Positions 51,884-62,420 are shown, counted from the stretch's first letter. The stretch is DNA of 64,000 bases from Paraoerskovia marina DSM 21750 (GCF_000701465.1 NZ_JNIY01000005.1:186001-250000), one strand, 5' to 3'. Made by a program: numbers and translations. Notes: generated from the letters alone by a model not told the origin.

Positions 51884-54118
51884 GTGTTCGAGAACCTCGG
51901 CCGCGCGATCGCGCGGCGCCCCCGTTGGACGGCCCTGGTCTGGCTCGTGCTCGCCCCGCTGGGGTTCGCCCTGGCGGTACTGGGCGTGCACGGAGAGTCG
52001 TTGTTCGAGCGGCTCTCGACCGGCGAGCCGACGGTTCCCGGCTCGGACAGCCAGTACGCGAACGACGTGCTGGCGGCGCAGTCCGACGAGGGCGAGTCCA
52101 TCACGCTCCTCGTCGAGGGCATCAACCCCGCGACCGACGGCATCGCGGAGGCTCTGGCACCCGCGCAGCAGGACCTGCTCCTGATCGACGGTGTCGAGTC
52201 CGTGATCGACCCGTACATCCTTCCTGGCGCTCTCGAGAACCCCGCGGCGGCGAGCCTGCTCGCCGCCGACGGCGACGGGTTCGTCGTCGAGGTGACGACC
52301 GAGGCCGACCTGACGGGCGAGCGCGAGAACGAGGTCGCGGCCGAGGTCGAGGAGCGTCTCGACACCGTCGACGACGACCTGGCGGCCCTCTCCCCCGGCG
52401 TGACCGGTCTCGTGGGGAGCAACGACCTGATCGTCGAGGCCGTCACCGACCAGGTCGAGGAGGACCTTCGCACCGGCGAGCTCGTCGCGCTCCCGATCGC
52501 CCTGCTGGTGATGGTTCTCGTCTTCGGCGGGTTCGTGGCGGCCGCCATGCCGCTGATCGGCGCGATCGCCTCGATCGGGGTCGGGCTCGGCGCCCTGCTC
52601 GGTCTCTCGTACCTCATGGACGTCGACGCGTCGGTCGTCAACGTCGTCACGCTGCTCGGGCTCGGCCTCTCGATCGACTACGGCCTGCTGATCGTCTCGC
52701 GGTACCGCGAGGAGCTCCACCTCGTCCTCGACGCAGACGACGGCGCGGCGGTGCGCCGTCGCCGCGGCGACGGCGCCGTCCTGACGGCGATCACGCGCAC
52801 GATGGCCACGGCGGGCCGCACCGTGGCGTTCTCCGCCCTCACCGTCGCGATCTCGATCTCCGGTCTCCTCGTCTTCACCCCGGACATCCTGCGCGCGATC
52901 GGCGCGGCCGGCGTCATCGCCGTCCTCATCGCCGTCGCCACCGCTCTGACCCTGGTGCCCGCCCTGCTCGTGATGACCGGACGACGCCTCGCACGGCCCG
53001 GTCTGTTCGAGCGGATCCCCGGACTGCGAGCCGTCGCACGGCGGACCGCCGACGTGCAGTCCGACGAAGGCGTGTTCTCCGCCCTGGCGGGCCGCGTCCA
53101 GCGGCACCCGTGGTGGGTGATCCTGGCCTCGACGACGGTCCTGGTGGTCCTCGCTCTCCCCGCCGCCGGACTGCAGCTGCGCAACTCCGGGATCGAGCTC
53201 CTGCCCGCCGACGCGCCCCAGCGCCAGTTCGTGGAGACGCTCGCCGACGAGTACCCCGCGAGCCAGAGCCCGGACATCATCGTCGTCACGCGGTCGACGC
53301 CTGCGGCGACCGACCAGTGGGCCGAGCAGGTCGCCGACCTCGAGGGTGTCAGCGCCGTCGGGTCGGCCACGGCGAGCGCCGACTACTCAGTCTTCGGCGT
53401 CCAGCTCGACACCGACGACCCGGGCAGCGCCGAGGCCGTGACCGCGGTCCGTGACATCCGAGAGCTCCCGGTCCCGTTCCCCGCGTGGGTGACGGGCCAG
53501 GCGGCAGGACAGGCGGACTTCGTCGACGCCCTCGCCGACGGCGTCTGGTGGGCCGTCGGCATCGTCGTGGCCGCGACGCTGATCCTGCTCTTCCTGATGA
53601 CGGGCTCCGTCGTCATCCCGGTCAAGGCCCTGCTGACGAACGCCCTCTCGCTCGCGGCGAGCCTGGGCGTCCTCGTGTGGGTGTTCCAGGACGGGCATCT
53701 GGAGAACCTGCTGGACTTCACCTCGACCGGCGGCATCGAGACCTACGTCATCGCACTGGTCATCGCGTTCGCGTTCGGCCTGGCCATGGACTACGAGGTC
53801 TTTCTGCTCTCCCGGATCAAGGAGCTGCACGACGCGGGGTACTCCAACGACGAGTCGGTCCGTCTCGGTCTGCAGCGGTCCGGGCGGATCATCACCTCCG
53901 CCGCGCTGATCATCATCGTGGTGTTCGCAGGGTTCGTCGTCGGGGACCTGCTCGTGATCAAGGAGGTCGGGTTCGCGCTCGCCGTCGCGGTGGCGATCGA
54001 CGCCACCCTGGTGCGCATGCTCCTGGTGCCGGCCACGATGACGGTGCTCGGCCGCGCCAACTGGTGGGCACCGCGACCGCTGCGCGCGCTCTACCGCAGG
54101 TTCGCCATCACACACTGA
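51884..54118 (+). CDS. MMPL-family RND transporter
   Basis: 744-residue membrane transporter with the two-repeat MMPL layout: a first helix, a large extracytoplasmic domain (about 45-195), five helices, then the same again after about residue 405. Intramembrane Asp-Tyr pairs typical of proton-driven RND pumps appear in LSIDYGLLIVSRYREE and LAMDYEVFLLSRIKE. The cargo is unknown; relatives export lipids or drugs. The start is GTG. Single gene, divergent from rarA. Confidence 0.9.
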   Translation: MFENLGRAIARRPRWTALVWLVLAPLGFALAVLGVHGESLFERLSTGEPTVPGSDSQYANDVLAAQSDEGESITLLVEGINPATDGIAEALAPAQQDLLLIDGVESVIDPYILPGALENPAAASLLAADGDGFVVEVTTEADLTGERENEVAAEVEERLDTVDDDLAALSPGVTGLVGSNDLIVEAVTDQVEEDLRTGELVALPIALLVMVLVFGGFVAAAMPLIGAIASIGVGLGALLGLSYLMDVDASVVNVVTLLGLGLSIDYGLLIVSRYREELHLVLDADDGAAVRRRRGDGAVLTAITRTMATAGRTVAFSALTVAISISGLLVFTPDILRAIGAAGVIAVLIAVATALTLVPALLVMTGRRLARPGLFERIPGLRAVARRTADVQSDEGVFSALAGRVQRHPWWVILASTTVLVVLALPAAGLQLRNSGIELLPADAPQRQFVETLADEYPASQSPDIIVVTRSTPAATDQWAEQVADLEGVSAVGSATASADYSVFGVQLDTDDPGSAEAVTAVRDIRELPVPFPAWVTGQAAGQADFVDALADGVWWAVGIVVAATLILLFLMTGSVVIPVKALLTNALSLAASLGVLVWVFQDGHLENLLDFTSTGGIETYVIALVIAFAFGLAMDYEVFLLSRIKELHDAGYSNDESVRLGLQRSGRIITSAALIIIVVFAGFVVGDLLVIKEVGFALAVAVAIDATLVRMLLVPATMTVLGRANWWAPRPLRALYRRFAITH

Positions 54119-54124
54119 AGTCCG

Positions 54125-54946
54125 TCAGGACGGGAGGGTCCGCCAGCCGGAGAACTCCTGGCCGACGACGTAGCCCGCTCGCGTGTAGAGCGCCCGGCCG
54201 GCGACGTTGTGGGCGTACATGCCGAGCGCGGCGCGGTCCGCGTGGCGGAGCGCCTCGCGCGTCGCGACGGCGACGAGCGCACCGGCGGACCCCCGGCCAC
54301 GGGCGGCCGGCAGCGTCCCGATCCCGCCGAGCTCCCACCCGTCGGGACGTACGTGCGCCCCGACGACGGCACTGAGACCGGACCCGTCGTCGTAGCCCCA
54401 CCAGCGAGTCTCCTGCGCCCACGGGTCGGCCTCGGCGTGCGGGTTGGCCTCAGCGAGGCAGCGCGCGGCCGCCTCGCGGTCGGTGCCGGAGACGAGCTCG
54501 CGCACGTGCACCTCACCGGGATGCGCCGCAGGCGCCACGGTGGTCGAGAACCAGTCCCAGTCGGAGGTCGTCGGCCCGGTCAGGAGCGCCGGCAGGCCCG
54601 GGTGGTCCGCGGCCGACGAGAGCACCGGCATCCCGCGTGGCACGCATCCGCCCACCACGGAGCCGTCGGACGGTCCGGTCGCCGTTCCGGGGAACTGCCC
54701 GCGCTCGGCAACGTCGAGGATGAGCTCCGCCGCAGCGACCGGGGCGCCGATCCCCCAGACCGCCAGCTGGTCCGCGGCAGGGGTCGGCATCCCGGGGCGG
54801 TCGTCCACGAATCCCGTCAGCACGAGGCAGGCCTCGGCGCTGCTCCAGCAGGCGCGTACACCCCGCCGGCGCGCGTCGACCTCGATCCAGGGGTGAGTCC
54901 GCCACCGGGGTGCGAGGCCGGTGAGCGGCCCCGCACCCGCACTCAT
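54125..54946 (-). CDS. GNAT-family N-acetyltransferase
   Basis: 273 residues. The C-terminal half is a GNAT domain: [20 protein letters not shown] is motif A with the acetyl-CoA pyrophosphate loop, and [18 protein letters not shown] is motif B. The N-terminal half is a degenerate, possibly second, GNAT-like fold. Substrate unknown. Its ATG overlaps the aspS stop (ATGA). Confidence 0.85.
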   Translation of the reverse strand: MSAGAGPLTGLAPRWRTHPWIEVDARRRGVRACWSSAEACLVLTGFVDDRPGMPTPAADQLAVWGIGAPVAAAELILDVAERGQFPGTATGPSDGSVVGGCVPRGMPVLSSAADHPGLPALLTGPTTSDWDWFSTTVAPAAHPGEVHVRELVSGTDREAAARCLAEANPHAEADPWAQETRWWGYDDGSGLSAVVGAHVRPDGWELGGIGTLPAARGRGSAGALVAVATREALRHADRAALGMYAHNVAGRALYTRAGYVVGQEFSGWRTLPS

Positions 54947-56739
54947 GCGGAGGTGGTGCCCTCGGACGCGTCCGCGTGGTCCTCCGGGACGGCGTCGACG
55001 CCCGCTTCCTTGCGCTGGGCCGGCGTGATCGGGGCCGGGGCCTGGGTCAGCGGGTCGAACCCGCCGCCCGACTTCGGGAACGCAATGACGTCCCGGATCG
55101 AGTCGGACCCCGTGAGCAGCGAGACGATCCGGTCCCAGCCGAACGCGATCCCGCCGTGCGGCGGAGCCCCGAACGCGAAGGCGTCGAGCAGGAAGCCGAA
55201 CTTCTCCTGCGCCTCGGCCTGACCGATGCCCATCACCTCGAAGACCCGCTCCTGCACGTCTCGACGGTGGATACGGATCGAGCCGCCGCCGATCTCGTTG
55301 CCGTTGCAGACGATGTCGTAGGCGTACGCGAGGGCCTCGCCGGGGTTCTGCTCGAACGTGTCGACCCACTCCGGGGTCGGCGACGTGAAGGCGTGGTGCA
55401 CGGCCGTCCAGGCTGAGCTGCCCAGGTCGACGTCGTCGTCCTGTCCGGCTGGCTTGAACAGCGGCGCGTCGACGATCCAGACGAACGACCACGCGTTCTC
55501 GTCGATCTGGCCGGTGCGGCGGGCGATCTCCAGGCGAGCGGCGCCGAGCAGCGCCCGGGAGTCGTCGACCTTGCCGGCGGCGAAGAAGACCGCGTCGCCC
55601 GGCTGGGCGCCGGTCGCCTCGGCCAGGCCCGCACGCTCGGCGTCGGAGAGGTTCTTGGCCACGGGCCCGGCCAGCGTCCCGTCCTCGGCGAACGTGACGT
55701 ACGCGAGACCGCGCGCGCCGCGCTGCTTGGCCCAGTCCTGCCACGCGTCGAACTGACGGCGGGGCTGGGACGCCCCGCCGGCCATGACGACGGCACCGAC
55801 GTAGTCGGCCTGGAAGACGCGGAACGGTGTCTCGGCGAAGTACTCGGTGAGCTCGATCAGCGGGTTGCCGAAGCGAAGGTCGGGCTTGTCGCTGCCGTAC
55901 AGGCGCATCGCGTCGGCGAACGTCATCCGCTGGATCGGGCGCGGGATCTCGACGTCGATGAGCTTCCAGAGCGCGACGAGGATCTGCTCGCCGAGGTCGA
56001 TGACGTCGTCCTGCTCGACGAAACTCATCTCGACGTCCAGCTGGGTGAACTCCGGCTGGCGGTCGGCGCGGAAGTCCTCGTCGCGGTAGCAGCGCGCGAT
56101 CTGGTAGTAGCGCTCCATGCCCGAGACCATGAGCAGCTGCTTGAAGAGCTGCGGGGACTGCGGCAGCGCGTACCAGGAGCCCGGCGCGAGGCGCGCGGGG
56201 ACGAGGAAGTCGCGAGCGCCCTCGGGGGTCGAGCGCGTGAGGGTCGGGGTCTCGATCTCGACGAAGTCCTGGGCGTCGAGCACGGCCCGGGCGGCCTGGT
56301 TCGCCTTAGACCGCAGGCGCAGGGCGCGCGCGGGCGTCGGGCGTCGCAGGTCGAGGTAGCGGTGCTTGAGCCGTGCCTCCTCGCCGATGGTCTCGGTGCC
56401 GTCGAGCGCGGTCGAGACCTGGAAGGGCAGCGGCGCGGACTCGTTGAGCACGACGACGTCGCTCACGACGACCTCGACCTCTCCGGTCGGCAGGTTGGAG
56501 TTCGCGTTGCCCTCCGGCCGCTGCGAGACCTCTCCGGTCACCTGGAGGACGAACTCGCTGCGCAGGGGGTGGGCGACGGCCTCGTCGCGGATGACCACCT
56601 GGGCGATGCCCGAGGCGTCGCGCAGGTCGATGAAGGCCACGCCTCCGTGGTCGCGGCGGCGGTCGACCCACCCGGTCAGGGTGATGGTCTGGCCGATGTG
56701 CTCGGCCCGCAGTGAGCCGGCCGTGTGGGTGCGAAGCAC
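54943..56739 (-). CDS. aspS: Aspartyl-tRNA synthetase
   Basis: 598-residue bacterial-type class II synthetase: N-terminal OB fold ([25 protein letters not shown] region), catalytic domain with [20 protein letters not shown] (motif 2), a GAD insertion domain, and motif 3 [15 protein letters not shown]. Whether it also charges tRNA-Asn cannot be told here. The start is GTG with AGGA eight bases upstream. Confidence 0.95.
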   Translation of the reverse strand: MLRTHTAGSLRAEHIGQTITLTGWVDRRRDHGGVAFIDLRDASGIAQVVIRDEAVAHPLRSEFVLQVTGEVSQRPEGNANSNLPTGEVEVVVSDVVVLNESAPLPFQVSTALDGTETIGEEARLKHRYLDLRRPTPARALRLRSKANQAARAVLDAQDFVEIETPTLTRSTPEGARDFLVPARLAPGSWYALPQSPQLFKQLLMVSGMERYYQIARCYRDEDFRADRQPEFTQLDVEMSFVEQDDVIDLGEQILVALWKLIDVEIPRPIQRMTFADAMRLYGSDKPDLRFGNPLIELTEYFAETPFRVFQADYVGAVVMAGGASQPRRQFDAWQDWAKQRGARGLAYVTFAEDGTLAGPVAKNLSDAERAGLAEATGAQPGDAVFFAAGKVDDSRALLGAARLEIARRTGQIDENAWSFVWIVDAPLFKPAGQDDDVDLGSSAWTAVHHAFTSPTPEWVDTFEQNPGEALAYAYDIVCNGNEIGGGSIRIHRRDVQERVFEVMGIGQAEAQEKFGFLLDAFAFGAPPHGGIAFGWDRIVSLLTGSDSIRDVIAFPKSGGGFDPLTQAPAPITPAQRKEAGVDAVPEDHADASEGTTSA

Positions 56740-56912
56740 GGAGGGGTCCTTCCGGATCGGGGGGTGGTGGGCGGCTGCCCCGGGGGTCTGCCGCGAGCGC
56801 CGCGTGGCGCACCGCGACAAGTCTAGTCGGTGTCCGGGCGGACTCCACCGCTCGGCCCGTTCACAGGGTGGGACGGGCGGGGTCGCAGATTGCCCGATTC
56901 GTCGCGCGGCTC

Positions 56913-56918
56913 TAGGTT
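56913..56918 (+). promoter_or_regulatory. -10 box of the thiamine transporter operon
   Basis: TAGGTT just upstream of the TPP riboswitch would start transcription near 56925, at the aptamer's 5' edge. Confidence 0.45.
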
Positions 56919-56926
56919 GGCCTCAC

Positions 56927-57015
56927 TAGCCCCCGGGGTGCGCTCGCGCGCTGAGATTGCGGAAGATCCGCTGACCCGTGGAACCTGATCTGGTTCGTAC
57001 CAGCGAAGGGAGCAG
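56927..57015 (+). ncRNA. TPP riboswitch (THI element)
   Basis: Conserved blocks appear in order: CCGGGGTGCGC, GCGCTGAGA, ACCCGTGGAACCTGATCTGG and TACCAGCGAAGGGA. Thiamine pyrophosphate binding should switch off the transporter genes beginning 88 bases downstream. Confidence 0.95.
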
Positions 57016-57103
57016 GGCGACGTCGGCCGTTGCGCGCCGCCAGGGTGCGCGCTGTCCGGGGTCTTGCTGCGTCCACCCCCGGGGCCGACGCAGGGAGATG
57101 CTT

Positions 57104-57769
57104 GTGGACCAGGATTCGCAGTCGTACGCGACGGAGCCGTCGACAGGGGCGGGAGGGACACGTCTGGAGCGGCGGTCCTCCGGCCTGCACACCACGGTGC
57201 TGCTCGCCGTCCTCGGGGTGGTCTTCGGGTTCGTGTTCTGGGTGGCCGACCAGATCTACGGTCCGCTGCACCTGGCGCTGGGGCCCTTCGGGACGCTCGC
57301 GGAGAACGTCCTCGCCGGGGCGTGGATCGTCGTGGCCCCCCTCGCCGTGTACATCGTGCGCAAGCCGTTCGTGGCCGTGGTCGCGGAGATGCTGGCGGCC
57401 GCCGTCGAGCTCGTGGTGTTTGCCTCGCCGTTCGGGCCGATGATCCTCGTCATCGGACTGGTCCAGGGCGTCGGCGCCGAGCTCGCGTTCACCCTGACGC
57501 GGTACCGCCGCTACGGCTGGGGCGTGTTCGTGCTCAGCGGGGTCACCGCGGCGGTCGTGACCTTCGCCTACCAGTGCGTGGCGAACGGGTACCTCGGACA
57601 GGACTACCTGGTGCTCCGCCTCGGTGTCCAGATCGTCTCGTGCATCGTGCTCAGCGGGTTGGCGGCGAAGTTCATCGGCGACCGTCTGCTGCGCACGGGC
57701 GTGCTGGACAACTACCCGATCGGCCGCGAGCGCCGCCGCGGGGCAGCTGCCGCGGGGGTGACGGCGTGA
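57104..57769 (+). CDS. ykoE: ECF transporter substrate-binding (S) component, YkoE type
   Basis: 221 residues with about five or six membrane helices. YkoE proteins bind thiamine or its hydroxymethylpyrimidine precursor for the ECF module. The GTG at 57104 is preferred because AGGGAG stands exactly six bases before it; an ATG at 57098 would abut the ribosome binding site. Placed behind a TPP riboswitch; its stop overlaps the ATPase GTG (GTGA). Confidence 0.88.
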   Translation: MDQDSQSYATEPSTGAGGTRLERRSSGLHTTVLLAVLGVVFGFVFWVADQIYGPLHLALGPFGTLAENVLAGAWIVVAPLAVYIVRKPFVAVVAEMLAAAVELVVFASPFGPMILVIGLVQGVGAELAFTLTRYRRYGWGVFVLSGVTAAVVTFAYQCVANGYLGQDYLVLRLGVQIVSCIVLSGLAAKFIGDRLLRTGVLDNYPIGRERRRGAAAAGVTA

Positions 57770-59457
57770 CGTCGTCGGACCTCGTCGTCGAGCACCTGGA
57801 CGTGCGGTTCCCGGGGGAACCGACGTCCGTGCTCCACGACGTGTCGTTCCGGGTGCGGTCCGGGTCGAGCCTGCTCGTGGTCGGCCCCTCGGGGTCCGGC
57901 AAGTCCACCCTCGTCGCGGCTCTCGCGGGGATCGTCCCGCACACGGTGGACGCGGATCTCCACGGCCGGGTCGTGATCGGTGTGCCCGGTGCGTGGGAGC
58001 GGGGGCCGCGGGCGCTGGCCGGGCACCTGGGGCTGGTGCAGCAGGACCCGCTGGCACAGGTGTGCCTCGACTCCGTCGACGCCGAGGTGGAGTTCACGCT
58101 CGAGAACCGGGAGTGGCCCGTCGAGGAGATCGGGCCGACGGTGGCGCGCGCGTTGGACGCGGCGGGTGCGGGTGGGCTCGCCGGTCGACGGACCGGCACC
58201 CTCTCGGGTGGACAGTGCCAGCGCGTCGCGACGGCCGCGGCCCTGGCCCCCTCGCCGGCCGTCCTGCTCCTGGACGAGCCGACGGCCCTCCTGGACCCCG
58301 AGGCGGCGCGCGCCGTCGGCGCGCTCGTCGGGCGGCTGGCCGCCGGCGAGACGACGACCGTCGTGGTCGAGCACCGCCTCGACGACCTCGACCCACTGCC
58401 CGACTCGACGCTCGTGCTGGTCGACGGGGAGGTCGTCGCGCACGGCCCGACCGCCGACGTCATGAGGGACCAGGCCCGCGCCCTGGTCCGCCGGGGGTGC
58501 TGGGTGCCGACCTCGGCCCTCCTCGCCGTCGCCGGAGCCCCGCCGGACTGGGAGTCGACCGCGACCGACGCCTGGCTCGGTGAGGTGCGGGCGCAGCAGT
58601 GCGGGTCCACGCCCGCGCGCGGCGAACGGGTCCTGCATGCGCGCGGGCTGGCGGTGGGCCACGGCTCGCCGTCCGGACGACGGCGTCGCCGGGAACCGCT
58701 CTTGGAGGCGGTCGGCGCGGTCGACCTCGACCTGCACCGTGGCGAGGTCGTGGCGGTCCTCGGGACGAACGGGAGCGGCAAGTCGACACTCGTGCGGGGA
58801 CTCGCCGGTCTTGCGCCCACCCGAGGCCGGATCGACCGGGGCCGGGTCTCGCTCGTCGTCCAGCACCCCGAGCACCAGTTCGTGGCCCGGACCGTCGCCG
58901 AGGAGGTCGCGTGGACCCCGCGGCTCGCGGGCCTCGACGGCGACGACCTGCGCAGGGTCGTCGACGACGCGCTCGCGCGGTTCGACCTGACCTCCCTCGC
59001 CGACAGGTCGCCGTTCGGCCTGTCCGGCGGTGAGAAGCGGCGTCTGTCGCTCGCGACCGCCCTCGTCCATCCCGGGGACGTCGTCCTCGCCGACGAGCCG
59101 ACGTACGGCCTGGACCGTGCGGCGACCGTGGCCACCCAGGCGGCGTTGCGGGAGGCCGCCCGCGACGGACGGGCCGTCCTCGTCGTCACCCATGACGTCG
59201 AGCTCGCCGGCCGCCTCGCCGACCGGATCCTCGTCCTCGTCGACGGGAGGCCGGCGACGGCTGGTCCGGCGGACCAGGTCCTCCGGGACACGGAAGGGCT
59301 TCGTGCCGCGGGCCTCCGGCCGACCCGGCTCCTCGAACGCTGGTCCGCGCTCGCGTCCCCCACGACGGTCCGAGACTTCCTCGTCGGGATCGACGAGCGC
59401 GTGCTGGCCGGACTCGAGACGCACGACGTCGCCGCGACGGACGGGGGCCGACGATGA
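57766..59457 (+). CDS. ykoD: ECF transporter double ATPase, YkoD type
   Basis: 563-residue fusion of two ABC ATPase domains. Domain 1: Walker A GPSGSGKST, signature LSGGQCQR, Walker B LLLDEPTALLD. Domain 2, from about residue 285: Walker A GTNGSGKST, signature LSGGEKRR, Walker B VLADEPTYGLD. Energises uptake with YkoE and YkoC. Overlaps both neighbours by four bases. Confidence 0.92.
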   Translation: MTSSDLVVEHLDVRFPGEPTSVLHDVSFRVRSGSSLLVVGPSGSGKSTLVAALAGIVPHTVDADLHGRVVIGVPGAWERGPRALAGHLGLVQQDPLAQVCLDSVDAEVEFTLENREWPVEEIGPTVARALDAAGAGGLAGRRTGTLSGGQCQRVATAAALAPSPAVLLLDEPTALLDPEAARAVGALVGRLAAGETTTVVVEHRLDDLDPLPDSTLVLVDGEVVAHGPTADVMRDQARALVRRGCWVPTSALLAVAGAPPDWESTATDAWLGEVRAQQCGSTPARGERVLHARGLAVGHGSPSGRRRRREPLLEAVGAVDLDLHRGEVVAVLGTNGSGKSTLVRGLAGLAPTRGRIDRGRVSLVVQHPEHQFVARTVAEEVAWTPRLAGLDGDDLRRVVDDALARFDLTSLADRSPFGLSGGEKRRLSLATALVHPGDVVLADEPTYGLDRAATVATQAALREAARDGRAVLVVTHDVELAGRLADRILVLVDGRPATAGPADQVLRDTEGLRAAGLRPTRLLERWSALASPTTVRDFLVGIDERVLAGLETHDVAATDGGRR

Positions 59458-60245
59458 CCGCGCGCACCTCGGCGTTCGGCAGATGGAACCCGACCGTCAA
59501 GCTGGGCACGTTGCTCGCCGCCTCCGCCGTCATCGTCGCGGTCACCGACCCGTGGACACCGACGATCCTGTGGGCCGCCGCCGTGTGCGCCGCCGTCGTG
59601 GCTGGGCGGGTTCCCCCGAGGACCCTGGCCGGGGCCCACGCCGCGCTCCTCGCGTTCGCGCTGTCGATCTTCGTCGGCAACGTGCTGCTGCGCTCGGCCG
59701 GGGAGGTGGTCGCCGTCGTCGGACCGGTCCGGGTCACCGACCACGGGCTCGACGTGGCGGCGGCCCTCGCGATCCGCGTCTTCTACCTCGGGGTGATCTC
59801 CGTGATCCTCGTGGCCACGACCGACCCCGTCCGTCTGATGACCAGCCTCCACCAGCACGCGCGTCTGCCGGCGGGCGCGACGTTCGCCGTCCTCGCGGGC
59901 ATGCGCGTGCTCGAACAGCTGCCGGCCGAGTGGACGACGATCCGGTGCGCCCAGGCGCTGCGGGACCCGGGACACGAGCCCGGTCGGCTCCCGACGGGCG
60001 TCCGCGCGACCGGCGCCGCGACGTTCACGCTGCTCGTGGGAGCGGTCCGCAGGGCCGAACGCATCTCGGTGGCCCTCGAGGCACGCGGGCTGGGGTCAGG
60101 CCCGCGCACCCTGGCACACCCCGTCCCGCTGGGGCCCGGGGACGTCGCGCTCGCTGCCGCCGTCGGCGGCACCGTCACGACCGTGCTCGTGATCGGTGCC
60201 GCCGCGGGCTGGCTGACGGGGCCCGGTGCGCTGACCGCGGGATAG
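59454..60245 (+). CDS. ykoC: ECF transporter transmembrane (T) component, YkoC type
   Basis: 263 residues with about five helices. The ATPase-coupling motifs occur as RCAQALRDPG and ERISVALEARGLG, the second being the typical A-R-G coupling motif. Completes the riboswitch-controlled thiamine-precursor importer. Confidence 0.9.
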   Translation: MTARTSAFGRWNPTVKLGTLLAASAVIVAVTDPWTPTILWAAAVCAAVVAGRVPPRTLAGAHAALLAFALSIFVGNVLLRSAGEVVAVVGPVRVTDHGLDVAAALAIRVFYLGVISVILVATTDPVRLMTSLHQHARLPAGATFAVLAGMRVLEQLPAEWTTIRCAQALRDPGHEPGRLPTGVRATGAATFTLLVGAVRRAERISVALEARGLGSGPRTLAHPVPLGPGDVALAAAVGGTVTTVLVIGAAAGWLTGPGALTAG

Positions 60246-60255
60246 CCCACGGCCG

Positions 60256-60285
60256 CGTCCCGGCCGCTACCGCGCGGCCGGGACG
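60256..60285. terminator. Bidirectional terminator between ykoC and hisS
   Basis: Twelve perfect pairs (60256-60267 with 60274-60285) around a six-base loop. The right arm encodes the last residues of hisS, and the hisS stop codon lies at the edge of the loop. Confidence 0.75.
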
Positions 60286-61658
60286 ACGCGCGGCCAGAGG
60301 TCCTCGGCCGGGGGCGACCACGACGCGCTCTCGGCCGAGCTCTGCTCCCCCGACCGGATGTCCTTCACCTGGTCCGCGCCGCGGGTCGTGCTGCCGTCGT
60401 CGGCCAGCTCGTCCCGGCCGGGGAACCAGACGAACGGGATGCCGCGTCTGTCGGCGTAGCGGATCTGCTTGCCGAACTTGGCGGCCGCCGGGGCGACGTC
60501 GCACGGAATACCTCGAGCGCGCAGCGCGAGCGCGACCTCGTCCGACTGCGCGCGCGACTCCTCGTCCGTCACTGCTACGAGCACGGCCGCGGGGACCGAC
60601 CGGGTCGCCGCGACGAGCCCTCCGCCGACGAGACGCGAGACGAGGCGAGAGACGCCGATCGAGAGCCCGACGCCCGGGTACGTGTTCGCGCCGTCGGAGG
60701 CGAGCGTGTCGTAGCGCCCCCCGGAGCAGATCGACCCGAGCTCCTCGTGCCCGACCAGCACCGTCTCGTAGACGGAACCGGTGTAGTAGTCCAGGCCGCG
60801 GGCGATCTTCAGGTCGGCCACCACGACGCCCGGCGCGCGCCGCGACGCCGCGGTGATCAGCGCACCGAGCTCGGACAGCCCCTGGTCGAGGAGAGCGCTC
60901 TCGACCCCGTGCGACGCCGCGAGCGCCCGGACACGGTCGACCACGGTCGTATCGGCGCCGTGGATCGCGGCGAGGTCCAGGCAGGCCTGCGCCTGCTCCG
61001 CCGTCGCACCGCACTCGTCGACGAGCAGCTGCGCCACCCGTTCTGGGCCGATCTTGTCGATCTTGTCGATGTTCCGCAGCACCCCGTCGACGTCCTCGAG
61101 GCCGATCCCGCGGTAGAAGCCCTCGGCGACCCGGCGGTTGTTCACCAGGACCCGGACCTCCGGCACGCCGATCTCCCGCAGGGCCCCGAGGGCCTCGGCC
61201 ATGACGAGCGGGAGCTCGACCTCGTAGTGGTAGGGCAGCTCGCCGGCGCCGACGACGTCGATGTCCGCCTGCACGAACTCGCGGAACCGCCCGTCCTGCG
61301 GGCGCTCCCCGCGCCAGACCTTCTGGATCTGGTGACGCTTGAACGGGAACGTCAGCCGGCCGGCGTTCTCCAGGACGTACCGCGCGAACGGCACGGTGAG
61401 GTCGAAGTGGAGCCCGAGCTGCTTGTCGGCACGGTCACCGCCCGGGCCGTCCTCCTGGAGACGCGAGAGCACGTAGACCTCCTTGGAGGTCTCCCCCTTG
61501 CGCAAGAGCTGGTCGAGCGGTTCGACGGCGCGGGTCTCGATGCCTGCGAAGCCGTGGAGCTCGAAGGTGCGTCGCAGCGTGTCGAGGACGTGCTGCTCGA
61601 CGACGCGCGCGTCGGGGAGCCACTCGGGGAATCCGGACAGAGGTGTTGGGCGTGCCAT
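60267..61658 (-). CDS. hisS: Histidyl-tRNA synthetase
   Basis: 463-residue class II enzyme. Motif 2 appears as QKVWRGERPQDGRFREF, the histidine A motif as KIARGLDYYTGSVYE, and motif 3 is near VGLSIGVSRL. The C-terminal anticodon-binding domain is present. Its 3' end forms half of a terminator hairpin shared with ykoC. Confidence 0.95.
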   Translation of the reverse strand: MARPTPLSGFPEWLPDARVVEQHVLDTLRRTFELHGFAGIETRAVEPLDQLLRKGETSKEVYVLSRLQEDGPGGDRADKQLGLHFDLTVPFARYVLENAGRLTFPFKRHQIQKVWRGERPQDGRFREFVQADIDVVGAGELPYHYEVELPLVMAEALGALREIGVPEVRVLVNNRRVAEGFYRGIGLEDVDGVLRNIDKIDKIGPERVAQLLVDECGATAEQAQACLDLAAIHGADTTVVDRVRALAASHGVESALLDQGLSELGALITAASRRAPGVVVADLKIARGLDYYTGSVYETVLVGHEELGSICSGGRYDTLASDGANTYPGVGLSIGVSRLVSRLVGGGLVAATRSVPAAVLVAVTDEESRAQSDEVALALRARGIPCDVAPAAAKFGKQIRYADRRGIPFVWFPGRDELADDGSTTRGADQVKDIRSGEQSSAESASWSPPAEDLWPRVVPAAR

Positions 61659-61697
61659 GGCAGAGATCTTCCCAGACGGAGACGGCCCGTGTCCCCG

Positions 61698-62408
61698 TCA
61701 GAGACGCGCCGACCCGGTGAGATAGGGGTTGGTCGTCCGTTCGCGCGCGATCGTGGTGGCGGGGCCGTGCCCGGGCAGCACGACGAGATCGTCGTCGAGC
61801 GCGCCCACGACCGTCGTCAGCGTGTGCTGCATGGTCGCGGCGTCGCCGCCCGGGAGGTCGACGCGCCCGACGGTCCCCGCGAAGAGCACGTCGCCCGTCA
61901 GGACGAGGCGGCGCTCCTGCCCGTCGATCTCGACGCCGTCGACGCGGTAGAGGGTCGAGCCCTCGGTGTGCCCCGGTGCGGCCAGGCACGTCACGTCGAT
62001 GCCGCCGAAGCGCATCCGGGTCGTCGCCCCGGAGAACGTCTCGACCCGCTCCGGAACCTGGTGGTCCTCGACGTCGATCCCGGCCGCCGCAGCGATCGCG
62101 GGGACGAGACCGGACCCGGCGGGCTCCAGCGTGCCGAACGGGTCGGCGATCCGGTACGCGTCGCCCTCGGCCACCGTCAGCGGCACGTCGAACACGGCCA
62201 CGGCCGCCGCGGCGTCCAGCACGTGGTCGACGTGCCCGTGCGTGGCAAGCACGGCGGCGACGTGCAACCCGTGCCGTTCGACATGCTCACGCACCGCACC
62301 GACCACACCGCCGGACGGGTCGATCACGACGCACGTCCCGTCGTCGTGCGCGACCAGGTAGCAGTTGGCGCCGAGCACCGTGGACGTGATCGTGGTGAGG
62401 GAGAGCAT
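61698..62408 (-). CDS. Metallo-beta-lactamase-fold hydrolase, glyoxalase-II-like
   Basis: 236 residues. The zinc motif ATHGHVDH near residue 57 and the later His residues in CLAAPGHTEGS and LPGHGPATT complete a two-metal site. Commonly annotated as hydroxyacylglutathione hydrolase, but actinobacteria lack glutathione, so the substrate is unknown. TAGGCT six bases before the ATG suggests a leaderless message. Conserved next to hisS and the cyclophilin. Confidence 0.88.
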   Translation of the reverse strand: MLSLTTITSTVLGANCYLVAHDDGTCVVIDPSGGVVGAVREHVERHGLHVAAVLATHGHVDHVLDAAAAVAVFDVPLTVAEGDAYRIADPFGTLEPAGSGLVPAIAAAAGIDVEDHQVPERVETFSGATTRMRFGGIDVTCLAAPGHTEGSTLYRVDGVEIDGQERRLVLTGDVLFAGTVGRVDLPGGDAATMQHTLTTVVGALDDDLVVLPGHGPATTIARERTTNPYLTGSARL

Positions 62409-62414
62409 CGTCCC

Positions 62415-62420
62415 AGCCTA
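62415..62420 (-). promoter_or_regulatory. -10 box of a leaderless hydrolase promoter
   Basis: TAGGCT on the minus strand, six bases before the ATG of the metallo-hydrolase; same hexamer and spacing as at rpe and hisE. Confidence 0.5.
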
